DNA of 39,852 nucleotides from an uncultured Lentisphaeria bacterium (lineage in GTDB: Bacteria > Verrucomicrobiota > Lentisphaeria > Victivallales > UBA1829), in NCBI GenBank assembly GCA_905197955.1, contig CAJKAR010000040.1:1-39852 (forward strand), written 5' to 3'. Made by a program: the position numbers and the translations under genes. A model generated the notes under the pieces. It saw only the letters and a program-made list of their open reading frames with translations, made no database searches and was not told the DNA's origin. Below, piece after piece: positions 31,516-39,850 of this stretch (position 1 is the first letter of the stretch; every line of letters starts with the position of its first letter).

Positions 31516-32412
31516 ATGGAACTATTCGAAGCTCTTGGCGATGGAATTTATCTTTTAAAAACGCCATTCAACGGTCTTTGGAGCGGAGTTTACCTGATCC
31601 GACGGGAGAAGAACATTCTGATCGATTCCGGTGCTTCCGCTGAAACTGTGGACAACACTCTTCTTCCGGCATTGAAACATCTTGGTCTGAAGCTCTCGGA
31701 TCTCTCATATCTGCTCTGCACCCATACGCACGGCGATCATATCGGAGGTCACCACCGAATCAAGGAACTGGCAAACATTCCCTGCGGCGTTCTGGAAAGC
31801 GGCGCGGAAAAACTGCGCAATCCATTAAAATACAGTAAGTTGATTCGAGACACCTTTCCCCGATACAGTCCAAAACCACCAGCAAACCTGAAAGGAATCG
31901 AACCGGATTTTCTGCTGAAGGACTCCGATACCATCGGTCCGCTGAAACTCATCCACACACCGGGGCACGATACGGATACAGTCTGCTTTCTGGACCGGGA
32001 AACCGGAACCCTTTTAACCGGAGACTCCATTCAGGGAAACGGAACCGTTCTCCAGGGATGCGCCCTTTACATGAATCTGCCAGAATACCGGGCTTCCATG
32101 AAAAAATTGCAGAAGGAATCGATCAGCACTATCATCACCGGACACCCCTACCTGCCCTGGGACTCGGCGGTTCTGCGGAATGAAAAAGCGGCAAACTGTC
32201 TGAAGAACGCTCTTGAAATCACAGATTTATATGATAAAATAATCGGGTCCGCGATGCAGACGGGCGAAAGGGATTCCGCTAAACTAGCGGAACACCTCAT
32301 CCGCACGATCGGAGGACAGATGCCGGAATATCTGTTCCTTGCTCTTTATACAGTAACGGAACACCGGAAAAACCGGGAACGGAATCATCTGAAAAATCCG
32401 GCTCTCAGATAA
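31516..32412 (+). CDS. Metallo-beta-lactamase-fold hydrolase
   Basis: A 298-residue MBL-fold protein with the metal motif H70-X-H72-X-D74-H75 (CTHTHGDHIGG), a third ligand His in HTPGHDTD, the bridging Asp in LLTGDSIQ and a late His in ITGHPYLPW. All are intact, so it should bind two metals and hydrolyse an ester, lactone or thioester. The C-terminal helical tail (about 230-298) is typical of the glyoxalase II-like/lactonase branch. GGAGG 9 nt before ATG 31516 fixes the start; the ATG at 31495 overlaps this RBS. It is 14 nt upstream of the ROK regulator. Confidence 0.88.
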   Translation: MELFEALGDGIYLLKTPFNGLWSGVYLIRREKNILIDSGASAETVDNTLLPALKHLGLKLSDLSYLLCTHTHGDHIGGHHRIKELANIPCGVLESGAEKLRNPLKYSKLIRDTFPRYSPKPPANLKGIEPDFLLKDSDTIGPLKLIHTPGHDTDTVCFLDRETGTLLTGDSIQGNGTVLQGCALYMNLPEYRASMKKLQKESISTIITGHPYLPWDSAVLRNEKAANCLKNALEITDLYDKIIGSAMQTGERDSAKLAEHLIRTIGGQMPEYLFLALYTVTEHRKNRERNHLKNPALR

Positions 32413-32426
32413 AAAAACGGATCGAC

Positions 32427-33566
32427 ATGTCGTCAAACAATGTAAAAGTTATGGATGCGGTTCGAAACGGAAAGAACAGCGCATCAAAAAAAGACATCCA
32501 GCGGGTCACAGGCCTCTCATGGGGCACCATGTGCAAAACGACCAATCTGCTGCTGGAACAGGGCTATCTGTTTGCCCGCCGGGAGAAAACGAACTCGCCG
32601 GGACGCCCGGTTGTCCCGCTCTGCGTCAATGCGGACTCCGCGCTGTTCTGCGGCATTGATGTCGGAGCAGCCACAACAAAAACGCTCTTCTGCGATATGA
32701 ATTTCAACATTCTTCACCGCGACGAGCTCCCTACGGAACCGTATACGACACCGGAACGTTTTTCAGACTGGATCGCTAAACTGTTCCATCAGGTACTCCG
32801 GGAAAGTGGAGTGCAAAAAGAAAAACTCCATGCCGTCGGACTCGCCATTTCGGGAAATGTGGATTCGGAACACGGACTCATCGTTTCCGGCGGTAACTTC
32901 GGGATGAAATACGGGGCCGACATTCCACTGGCAGGAATTGCACAGCGAATCGGCAAGCCTGTTTACGCAGTCACGACTCAGGTGGCGGCGGTCTGCGCCG
33001 AATACCATTTCGGAAAACGCGCCGGCTGCGGGAATCTGGTCAGCATTGGACTCGGCGTCGGCATCGGCTCCGGAATCGTGACCAATCACATGCTTCTGCT
33101 CAGCCATCCGAAACGGCCGGTGGGATACATCGGCCACATTCTCATTCCGGGCAACCGCCATCTCTGCACCTGCGGATTCACGGGCTGCCTGGAGGCCTAT
33201 TCCGGCTCCCGTTATCTGGCGGAGATCGCAAAAGAGACGCTGCCGGATCGTCCGGAACTGCATTCCGCTCCGGCGCTCGACCGCGCCGCAGCCCAGGGAG
33301 ATCCCGATGCTCTCAAGATCATGACAACGGCCGCCTCCTATAATGCGGTCGGAATCGCCGCCATGATTCAGCTCTATGCTCCCGACGCCATCCTCTTTTC
33401 CGGCGGACAGAGCAGACGAGACGGATTCCTCTTTCAAACCACACTCGAAAAACTCGCCGAAATCCTCCCGCCCGAACGCCGCAGCTGTTTTCTCGACATC
33501 ACCAATCTCGGCGCACACCAGTCGGCCCTCGGAGCCGCACGCCTCGCCTACGAAACATTTTTCTGA
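32427..33566 (+). CDS. ROK-family transcriptional regulator (NagC/XylR-like)
   Basis: A 379-residue protein with an N-terminal winged helix-turn-helix (about 15-60, KKDIQRVTGLSWGTMCKTTNLL) and a sugar-kinase-like ROK domain. FCGIDVGAATTKTLF is the nucleotide loop, and CTCGFTGCLEAYSG carries the zinc cysteines, with a preceding His in YIGHILI. The usual catalytic Asp region of ROK kinases is not clear, as expected for a regulator. It follows the MBL gene by 14 nt and probably controls this locus, including the palindrome at 33618-33631. Confidence 0.9.
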   Translation: MSSNNVKVMDAVRNGKNSASKKDIQRVTGLSWGTMCKTTNLLLEQGYLFARREKTNSPGRPVVPLCVNADSALFCGIDVGAATTKTLFCDMNFNILHRDELPTEPYTTPERFSDWIAKLFHQVLRESGVQKEKLHAVGLAISGNVDSEHGLIVSGGNFGMKYGADIPLAGIAQRIGKPVYAVTTQVAAVCAEYHFGKRAGCGNLVSIGLGVGIGSGIVTNHMLLLSHPKRPVGYIGHILIPGNRHLCTCGFTGCLEAYSGSRYLAEIAKETLPDRPELHSAPALDRAAAQGDPDALKIMTTAASYNAVGIAAMIQLYAPDAILFSGGQSRRDGFLFQTTLEKLAEILPPERRSCFLDITNLGAHQSALGAARLAYETFF

Positions 33567-33587
33567 CCTTTCCTGAAGCAGATAATT

Positions 33588-33631
33588 TGACTTTTCCGAA
33601 AAACATTTCTATATTTATATCAAACTTGATA
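33588..33631 (+). promoter_or_regulatory. Promoter with start-site palindrome before the SDR-IlvD-FAD genes
   Basis: TTGACT (33588-33593), a 16-nt spacer and TATATT (33610-33615) form a good sigma70 promoter. A perfect palindrome TATCAA-AC-TTGATA (33618-33631) covers the expected transcription start, the classical place for a repressor operator. The ROK regulator just upstream is the obvious candidate. Confidence 0.65.
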
Positions 33632-33682
33632 ATACTAAAGATTCAATCGGAATATGCATTATTTTACAGCAAAGGAGATAAA

Positions 33683-34474
33683 ATGGGACTTTCAGGGAAA
33701 AAAGTTTTAATCACAGGAGCCTCGCACGGGATCGGAAGTGCGGCGGCAATCGCGTTTGCCGAAGAGGGATGCGACATCGGCATCAACTACTGCAAAAACC
33801 GGGAGGGTGCCGAAGAGACTCTCCGAGCCGTGCATGAACTCGGAAGAGAAGCGGAAATCTATCAGGCAGATGTCAGCTCCCCCGAAGCATGCGAACAGAT
33901 GGTAAACTCCTTTCTTGACCGGTTCGGCAGAATTGATGTTCTTGTCAACAACGCCGGCGGCGCACTCAAAATCCCCGAAGGCGGATTCATTGACATGCCA
34001 CTGGATTACTGGAACAATCAGGTGAATCTGAATCTGAACGCGGCCGCCTACACCTCGCGGATCGCGATCCGGAACATGATTGATCAGAAGATCCGTGGAA
34101 AGATCATCAATGTCGGTTCGATCCACGGCATTGTAACGTGGGTGAAGCGGAAAATGCTTCCGTATTCCCCCGCCAAAGCCGGACTTGCCATGTTTACAAA
34201 AGCTCTCGGCGTGGAGGTTGCCCGCTACGGAATCAATGTGAATCTGATTGCGCCGGGTTTTATTCTCACCAAACTTTCCGCGCGCTATTCGGAGGAGGAG
34301 ACGAGGGCATTTCTGCGGAAAATTCCGCTCGGACGGCTCGGCAAAACTTCCGACATCACTCCGATGATGCTCTTTCTTGCCGACGATGAGAAATCGGCCT
34401 TCATCACCGGCCAGACCTTTGTCATCGACGGCGGGCAGTCCATCGACGGCGCCATCGACATGATGCTTGATTGA
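33683..34474 (+). CDS. Short-chain dehydrogenase/reductase
   Basis: A 263-residue classical SDR. The cofactor motif TGASHGIG is at 11-18, NNAG at 89-92, and the catalytic set S146, Y161, K165 (YSPAK) is complete. The C-terminus has NLIAPGFILTKL and GQTFVIDGGQS. It probably oxidises a sugar or sugar alcohol, given the sugar-acid dehydratase that follows. AAAGGAG lies 6 nt before ATG 33683. An in-frame extension upstream to 33587 would run through the promoter and is rejected. Confidence 0.92.
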   Translation: MGLSGKKVLITGASHGIGSAAAIAFAEEGCDIGINYCKNREGAEETLRAVHELGREAEIYQADVSSPEACEQMVNSFLDRFGRIDVLVNNAGGALKIPEGGFIDMPLDYWNNQVNLNLNAAAYTSRIAIRNMIDQKIRGKIINVGSIHGIVTWVKRKMLPYSPAKAGLAMFTKALGVEVARYGINVNLIAPGFILTKLSARYSEEETRAFLRKIPLGRLGKTSDITPMMLFLADDEKSAFITGQTFVIDGGQSIDGAIDMMLD

Positions 34475-34503
34475 ATCCATCGAAAAAACAAGGAGAATCC
34501 AGC

Positions 34504-36177
34504 ATGACAATATCACGTTTTTCCCATCTCCGCAGCACCAACGCCTACGGAGTCGCCAACGAATGCCGCCGCGGTCTTGTACGCGGCATGGGCTATACTG
34601 AGGAGGAGTTTGAACGTCCCATCATCGCGGTTGTCAACTCCTGGAACGAGTACAATCCCGGGCACGTCCATCTGCGTACGCTCAGCGAGCGTGTCAAACA
34701 GGGAATCCGGGAGGCGGGAGGACTGCCGTTCGAACTCATGACCTCCGCGGTTTGCGACGGCATGGTACTGAAGAATCCGCGCTACATCGAACTGCCCAGC
34801 CGCAACAGCATTGCCGATGAAGTCGAACTCATCGTCGAAAGCAACATGTTCGACGGCATGGTACTGCTCTCCACCTGCGACTCTATCGTTCCGGGACATC
34901 TCATGGCGGCGGCGCGGCTCGATATTCCCTCCATCATGGTCACGGGAGGCTACATGCCCATGCCCGCTTTCGAAGGACGAAATGTCAATTACATCGAACT
35001 CACCGATCACGTCGGCAAGGTCATGACCGGGCAATACGACCGGGCAAAGGCGGATCGCGAAGTCGCCGGCATGTACGCTACCTGCGGCGCATGCGGCGTC
35101 ATGACCACCGCAAACAGCATGTGTCTTGCCGCCGAAGCGCTCGGGCTCACCCTTCCGGGCAACGGATGCATGTCCGCCGTCTCGTCCTCCATTCTTCAGT
35201 GCGCCTATCTCGCCGGAAAACGGATTATGGATCTTGTGGCGGAAAACATCACCGCCCGGAAGATCATCACCGCAGACGCCGTGGAAAACGCCATAGCCAT
35301 AACCATGGCGATGGCCGGCTCCACCAATCTCTTCCTGCACCTGCCCGCCATTGCCAACGAAGCCGGACTTCATGAACGCTGGTGGGCTAAGTTCGACCGG
35401 GCTTCGCGGGAAATTCCGCAGATCGTGGCGGCCTCTCCGAGCGGTCCGTGGCATTTGCAGGAGATCGACCGAGCAGGCGGATCCGCCGCCGTCATGAAGC
35501 GTCTTCTTCCGCTGCTCCATGGAGATGCCCTCACTGTCACGGGAAAAACCGTAGCGGAAAACTATGCGGATGCTCCGGTCTTCGATGAGGAAATCATTCG
35601 ACCGCTGGAACATCCGGTCTCCGCCTCAGGCGCACTCTATGTGCTATACGGTTCACTCGCTCCCGATGGATGCATCATCAAGGCAGGTGCATGCGAAAGT
35701 TCCATGCGCCGTTTTTCCGGACCGGCGAAAACGTTCGATTCGCTCGAAGAAGCTCTCGCTGCGCTGAACGGGAACCGGATTGAAAAAGGAGATGTCGCCA
35801 TACTCCGCTATCTGGGTCCGAAAGCGGCGTTCGGAACGACCGCATACGTCTTCCAGAAGGAGCTCAAAGGACGCGGTCTGGCGGACGATGTAGCAATCGT
35901 CACCGACGGGCGCTTCTCCGGGGGATCCAGCGGACTGAGCATCGGCTATCTTTCCCCCGAAGCCGCACTTGGAAGCCCGCTGGCTCTCGTCCGTGACGGG
36001 GACCGGATCGAAATAGATCTCGACCAGCGCAGGATTGATCTGCTCGTTCCCGAAGAGGAACTGAAAGAGAGAAAATCAAAATGGAGCTGGGAATTTCAGG
36101 AGAAAAACTATCCGCCGTTTCTGAGACTGTTCAGTAAAAATGTCGGATCGCTGGCCAACGGAGCCATCTGGGAATGA
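34504..36177 (+). CDS. IlvD/Edd-family dehydratase, probably sugar-acid specific
   Basis: A 557-residue Fe-S dehydratase of the dihydroxy-acid/phosphogluconate/aldonate dehydratase family. The iron-sulfur ligands are likely C84 (AVCDG), C125 (STCDSIVPG) and C197 (ACGVMTTANSM). NPGHVHLR, with Gly at the position that is Cys in other branches, places it with the PGHxHL subtype. DGRFSGGSSGLSIGY near the C-terminus is the family signature. Context with an SDR, an MBL hydrolase and sugar regulators favours an aldonate or related acid over the isoleucine/valine pathway. AAGGAG precedes the ATG. Its stop overlaps the FAD gene start (ATGA). Confidence 0.88.
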   Translation: MTISRFSHLRSTNAYGVANECRRGLVRGMGYTEEEFERPIIAVVNSWNEYNPGHVHLRTLSERVKQGIREAGGLPFELMTSAVCDGMVLKNPRYIELPSRNSIADEVELIVESNMFDGMVLLSTCDSIVPGHLMAAARLDIPSIMVTGGYMPMPAFEGRNVNYIELTDHVGKVMTGQYDRAKADREVAGMYATCGACGVMTTANSMCLAAEALGLTLPGNGCMSAVSSSILQCAYLAGKRIMDLVAENITARKIITADAVENAIAITMAMAGSTNLFLHLPAIANEAGLHERWWAKFDRASREIPQIVAASPSGPWHLQEIDRAGGSAAVMKRLLPLLHGDALTVTGKTVAENYADAPVFDEEIIRPLEHPVSASGALYVLYGSLAPDGCIIKAGACESSMRRFSGPAKTFDSLEEALAALNGNRIEKGDVAILRYLGPKAAFGTTAYVFQKELKGRGLADDVAIVTDGRFSGGSSGLSIGYLSPEAALGSPLALVRDGDRIEIDLDQRRIDLLVPEEELKERKSKWSWEFQEKNYPPFLRLFSKNVGSLANGAIWE

Positions 36178-37538
36178 AGGCGATCGGAACGGATATCCTG
36201 ATCGTCGGCGGCGGACTCGCCGGACAGAACGCCGCCGCGGAAATCCGCGAATCCGATCCCGGTCTCCGCGTTCTTCTGTGCGATACGGGAGGCGCGGCCT
36301 CCTCGGAGATCATGGGGTTCTCGGCTCCGGTTCATCCGGACGATTCCCCCGAACTCTTTCTCCGGGATATTCTCGCCGCCGGCGGCGGATTCGCGGATCC
36401 CCTGCTGGCTCGGACTCTTGCAGAACGGGCGATCCCGGAACTCCGGCGATTGGAACGGCTGGGGATCCGATTCGACAAATTGCCGGATGGAAGATACGAT
36501 ACCGTCAATGCCGTCGGTTCCACCCATCCCCGCGTCGTGCACAGCGGAACTACGACCGGGAAACAGGCGATCCACCTTCTCGACACGGAACCAGTTCCAA
36601 TGCGAATCGTTCAACTGCTGAAAAACAAGGGTACCATCTGCGGAGCCGTTGCGGAGAACGGCAGCCGGATCTCCGCAAAAGCTGTGATTCTCGCAGGCGG
36701 CGGATTTGCCGGCCTCTGGAAATTCTCCACCTGGAGCCGGAATCTGCGGGGAGATGCTCTGATCCTGGCTGCCGATGCGGGCGCGGAACTGACCGGACTC
36801 GGATGTGTACAGTTTGAGCCCACGGTCTCCGTATTCCCGCCCAAAACGGCCCGATTCCCGGTCATAACCACCGTACTTCATGAAGGTGCGGTTCTCCGGA
36901 ACCGGCACGGTCATTCCCTTCTCCTTCCCAGAGAGCCGGTTCCCAGGAAAAGCGAACTGGCCAGACGAATTCTCCGCGAAATCAACGCTGGCGACGCTCT
37001 CGCTCATGGTGGAATCCTCTACGATTTTTCCGCCGTCTGCGAATCCGCGTTTGCCAGAAAATATCCGGAATACTACACAAAATTCAAGCGGCTCGAACCG
37101 GATTTCAAACGTCTTGCTTTTGAAGTGAAACCGGGAGCTCATACCACGCTCGGCGGAATTCGGATCAACAGTCGGTGCGAGAGTGCTGTCCCAGGACTCT
37201 TCGCCGCCGGAGAGGCCGTCGGAGGAATCCACGGATGCGACCGGATCGGGGGAAACGCCGGACTCGAAGTCTTCGTCTTCGGGCGGATTGCCGGAAAAAG
37301 CGCCGCGGAATATGCCGCAAACACAGAACGTCTTCCCCTCCCCGCCCCCGCACCTCTTCCCGATCCGACTCCGGAGACGGTCTTCCGGGAAATCGCCGCC
37401 ATATTGGACACCTGTTTCGATCCGCTCAAAGAACCGGACAAACTCAGGAAAGGGACTCTTCTTCTCGAAGCTCTGCCCCGTCATCCGCATGTCCGGCTGG
37501 CAATCGCGGCGTTGCATGATGCTCTGATTTCCAGATAA
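36174..37538 (+). CDS. FAD-binding oxidoreductase, fumarate reductase/aspartate oxidase-like
   Basis: A 454-residue flavoprotein. DILIVGGGLAGQNAAAEI is the N-terminal dinucleotide fold, AVILAGGGFAGLW the second FAD motif, and GLFAAGEAVGGIHGCDRIGGNAGLE the C-terminal FAD segment. The order matches the flavoprotein subunits of fumarate reductase, succinate dehydrogenase and L-aspartate oxidase, with a capping domain between. It is shorter than these (usually 530-600), lacking most of the C-terminal helical domain. It is coupled to the dehydratase by ATGA. The electron acceptor and substrate are unknown. Confidence 0.82.
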   Translation: MKAIGTDILIVGGGLAGQNAAAEIRESDPGLRVLLCDTGGAASSEIMGFSAPVHPDDSPELFLRDILAAGGGFADPLLARTLAERAIPELRRLERLGIRFDKLPDGRYDTVNAVGSTHPRVVHSGTTTGKQAIHLLDTEPVPMRIVQLLKNKGTICGAVAENGSRISAKAVILAGGGFAGLWKFSTWSRNLRGDALILAADAGAELTGLGCVQFEPTVSVFPPKTARFPVITTVLHEGAVLRNRHGHSLLLPREPVPRKSELARRILREINAGDALAHGGILYDFSAVCESAFARKYPEYYTKFKRLEPDFKRLAFEVKPGAHTTLGGIRINSRCESAVPGLFAAGEAVGGIHGCDRIGGNAGLEVFVFGRIAGKSAAEYAANTERLPLPAPAPLPDPTPETVFREIAAILDTCFDPLKEPDKLRKGTLLLEALPRHPHVRLAIAALHDALISR

Positions 37539-37568
37539 AAATTCCGGGAAATCACCCTCCTTTTTCCG

Positions 37569-37618
37569 ATCTCTGCCGGAGAGTCCTCCGGCGGAGATTT
37601 CCTTTCCAAGATTTTTTT
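37569..37618 (+). terminator. Terminator of the SDR-IlvD-FAD unit
   Basis: ATCTC and GAGAT enclose a GCCGGA/TCCGGC stem with a 6-nt loop (37569-37598). TTTCC follows, then ATTTTTTTC at 37611-37619, 30 nt after the stop. Confidence 0.6.
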
Positions 37619-37640
37619 CATTTTTCCGGAAATTTACCTC

Positions 37641-37669
37641 TTGTCGATAACTAGACCAATAAGTATAAT
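37641..37669 (+). promoter_or_regulatory. Promoter of the GntR gene
   Basis: TTGTCG (37641-37646), a 17-nt spacer and a perfect TATAAT (37664-37669) lie 27 nt before the start codon. Confidence 0.65.
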
Positions 37670-37696
37670 TAACAAAAACAGAATGGAAAGGATACC

Positions 37697-38779
37697 ATGA
37701 AGCCGCCGGTCAAACGGACCAATCTGGTCAACAGAATCCGCAGGGAAATTACAGAAGGAGTGTATCCGAACGGCTCCCGGCTCCCGATTGAACGGGATTT
37801 CTGCCGGGAACTCGGCGTTGCACGGGAAACCCTGCGGGGCGCGCTGAAAATTCTGGAAGAGGAAAACTACATTGAACGAATCATCGGTCAGGGAACCTAT
37901 GTCCGTTACGGAGACACGAGGGAACTTTTCTTTCTGATCCCGTGCCCCGATTACTTCATCCGTTCGAATTATACGACACGTCTGACAACAGGCAGAATTC
38001 TGAGCGGCTGCCTCACCCAGTCCCACCTGCTGAATTTCCATGTGGTTCCGCTCTCCATTTCACGGACAAACAATCAGCAGGAAATCGACTGGAACGCTCT
38101 GCGTCAGCTGCCGGAACGGGCGCGTGTTGTTTTTTACAGCAACTGGTTCTATCCGGTCTATCCGCTTCTGCACGAGAAGAAATGCAGGGTCATGATGGTC
38201 CGGAACGTCTGGAAAAACGTTCCCGCGGAACAGAATTATCCGGAGGAATGGGCAACCTGTTATCTGGATGAATATTCGGCGTTCGTCTCCAACGTGGAGC
38301 TGCTTCACGCCTGCGGCTGCCGGAAAATCATGGTCACAAGCGATCATCTGGATAATCCGGAAAATCCCAGGAAAGCAGGCTATTTCGAAGGACTTCGCCG
38401 CTGCGGACTCCCCATGGAATCAGCGATGACATGCGCAACGCTATCTGTTTCCGACAACTCCGATGCATTCAAACAATGCATTCGCCGCTTATACGAACAA
38501 TACCGTTTCGACGGACTTCTGATCGCCCTTCCCGATTCCCTTTCCATTGATTACAGCAAGACTCTGAACGGAAATCTCGGAATTCCGGAGGAGATCAAAA
38601 TCATTACGGAATTTGAATATGAATACAACAACAGTCTGAAACGGCCGGTTACGTCGTATTCCTATGATTTTCAGGAAGTCGGAGAAGAGCTGTCGCGTTT
38701 TCTTTTTACTGAAGAATTCCATCAGGAAAAAATCACATTTCACCATTTTTATAAAAACAAGGAGGCGTTAAAGTCATGA
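37697..38779 (+). CDS. GntR-family regulator with LacI-like sensor domain
   Basis: A 360-residue protein. The N-terminal GntR winged helix (about 5-70) gives LVNRIRREITEGVYPNGSRLPIERDFCRELGVARETLRGAL and then IIGQGTYV. The rest resembles a periplasmic-binding-protein-like effector domain (CGCRKIMVTSDHLDN, FDGLLIALPDS). AAAGGA precedes ATG 37697. Its last codons carry AAGGAGG, and its stop overlaps the ATG of a truncated pseudopilin (ATGA), so regulator and pseudopilin were once translated together. Confidence 0.88.
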   Translation: MKPPVKRTNLVNRIRREITEGVYPNGSRLPIERDFCRELGVARETLRGALKILEEENYIERIIGQGTYVRYGDTRELFFLIPCPDYFIRSNYTTRLTTGRILSGCLTQSHLLNFHVVPLSISRTNNQQEIDWNALRQLPERARVVFYSNWFYPVYPLLHEKKCRVMMVRNVWKNVPAEQNYPEEWATCYLDEYSAFVSNVELLHACGCRKIMVTSDHLDNPENPRKAGYFEGLRRCGLPMESAMTCATLSVSDNSDAFKQCIRRLYEQYRFDGLLIALPDSLSIDYSKTLNGNLGIPEEIKIITEFEYEYNNSLKRPVTSYSYDFQEVGEELSRFLFTEEFHQEKITFHHFYKNKEALKS

Positions 38780-38829
38780 AAAACAGGCATTTCACACTCA
38801 TAGAGCTCCTCGTGACGATTGCTTGTTAA
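38776..38829 (+). pseudogene. Pseudopilin gene broken after 17 codons
   Basis: An ATG overlapping the GntR stop, with AAGGAGG 10 nt upstream, opens MKNRHFTLIELLVTIAC and then stops. The first 16 residues are the standard prepilin signal of this protein group, which normally continues with IIAILA. The break falls after codon 16 (about 38823), where composition changes abruptly to AT-rich DNA. No continuation is found in the remaining 1 kb, so the gene was interrupted or deleted here. Confidence 0.8.
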
Positions 38830-38997
38830 ATATACGTTTCGTATGATAAATAATATACCATCTCTTTATCTCAAATTCAAGTCTTCTTTTGAATAAGAAA
38901 AAGCTTTAATCGAATTTCAGTTCGTAGGTGATACTTATCAAAGTAAACACACCGACAAGAAAAGAGATGTATGTTTATCTTGACAATTTACCTTGGT
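38824..38997. other. AT-rich segment between broken pseudopilin and IS remnant
   Basis: About 170 bp, clearly richer in A+T than the flanking genes, with no ORF. It contains small inverted repeats ATACG/CGTAT (near 38832-38845) and ATTCAA/TTGAAT, plus an isolated TTGACA. Nothing more can be said. Confidence 0.5.
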
Positions 38998-39850
38998 AGT
39001 GTCCGAATTTTTGCGCATATTTGCTTTTGATGGATTATTGTTCCTCCGTTAATTTACACCGTTTTGTAAAGTTTACAAGAGTTCAAATACTGGCGAGTTT
39101 CCCATTTCGTTGTCGAAATGTGTCTGAGCCTTGCGCCGACCAGCATCATGGCGGAATAGCCATCTGGAAATGCTCCGATTACACGGGTCCTGTGTCGAAT
39201 CTCTTTCTCATGATCCGTTCCAAGGCATTGTTCGTACGCAAACGTGTCCAATGCTCATAAGGAAAGTCCATATAAGACAAGGTTCCTTCAACGGTCGATT
39301 CGACGAATTCAGCGACCTTATTCAAGTTCATTTTCCGAAGTTTTTCGGCGACAGGTTTTGCTTTCTCTCGCGCAGCCTCCCTGTCTTCCTGCGTATGAAT
39401 CGCTTTCAGCATTGCTGCAATACTTTTCACATGTTTCCATGGACTCATCGAGAATGCATTCCGATACCAGTGGACAACACAGCGCTGCCACTTCGCATAC
39501 GGGAAAAAGTCCCCGATAATTCCATGCAGTCCGGAACATTTATCAGACACGATCAGCTTTACTCCAGAAAATTCGCGATCCTTTAAATAACGCAGGAAAT
39601 TTGTCCAGAATTCTTTATCCTCTCGACTCCCTTCCGCAATGCCGAGGATTTCTCGATACCCTTCGTCGTTGACTCCCACAGCCACAAGAACAGATACATT
39701 TGAAAGGAAGCATCCGAAGACGAGTTTTTTTGCCTCTTCGATGGTCTTTGCCATGAACTACAACTCCTTTACGCTCGAAATTTCGGGTAACTGACAGTGT
39801 GCTAAGCTGCAGGAAAATGGTTTGAAGAGTTTGTAAAAACGGGTAACACT
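38998..39850. mobile_element. Degenerate IS256-family insertion sequence
   Basis: It surrounds the transposase remnant at 39054-39754. Possible ends are AGTGTCCGAATTTTTG at 38998 and, on the other strand, AGTGTTACCCGTTTTT ending at 39850. They share AGTGT and a T-run and are only a weak inverted repeat. If these are the ends, the element is about 0.85 kb, much shorter than a full IS256 element (about 1.3 kb). A target duplication cannot be checked because the window stops two bases later. Confidence 0.5.
39054..39754 (-). pseudogene. IS256-family (mutator-type) transposase remnant
   Basis: The first frame (39754-39179) has NVSVLVAVGVNDEGYREILG, KLIVSDKCSGLHG with a catalytic Asp, KWQRCVVHWYRN and WTRLRTNNALERIMR. 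The family sequence then continues in another frame as EIRHRTRVIGAFPDG to the stop at 39054. A frameshift near 39200 (the 5 nt AAGAG where a multiple of 3 is expected) separates the two. The N-terminal 150 or so residues, including the first catalytic Asp, are absent. GGAG lies 9 nt before ATG 39754, so the remnant could still be translated but should be inactive. Confidence 0.8.

Noticed and set aside
34504..36177. Loss of an Fe-S ligand in the IlvD/Edd dehydratase (Gly in NPGHVHLR where some members have Cys)
   Set aside because: One branch of the family normally has PGHxHL and uses a Cys in the following VCDG motif, which is present (C84).
36108..37517. 469-codon minus-strand ORF opposite the FAD oxidoreductase
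   Set aside because: Antisense shadow. The plus-strand frame has both FAD motifs and ATGA coupling to the dehydratase.
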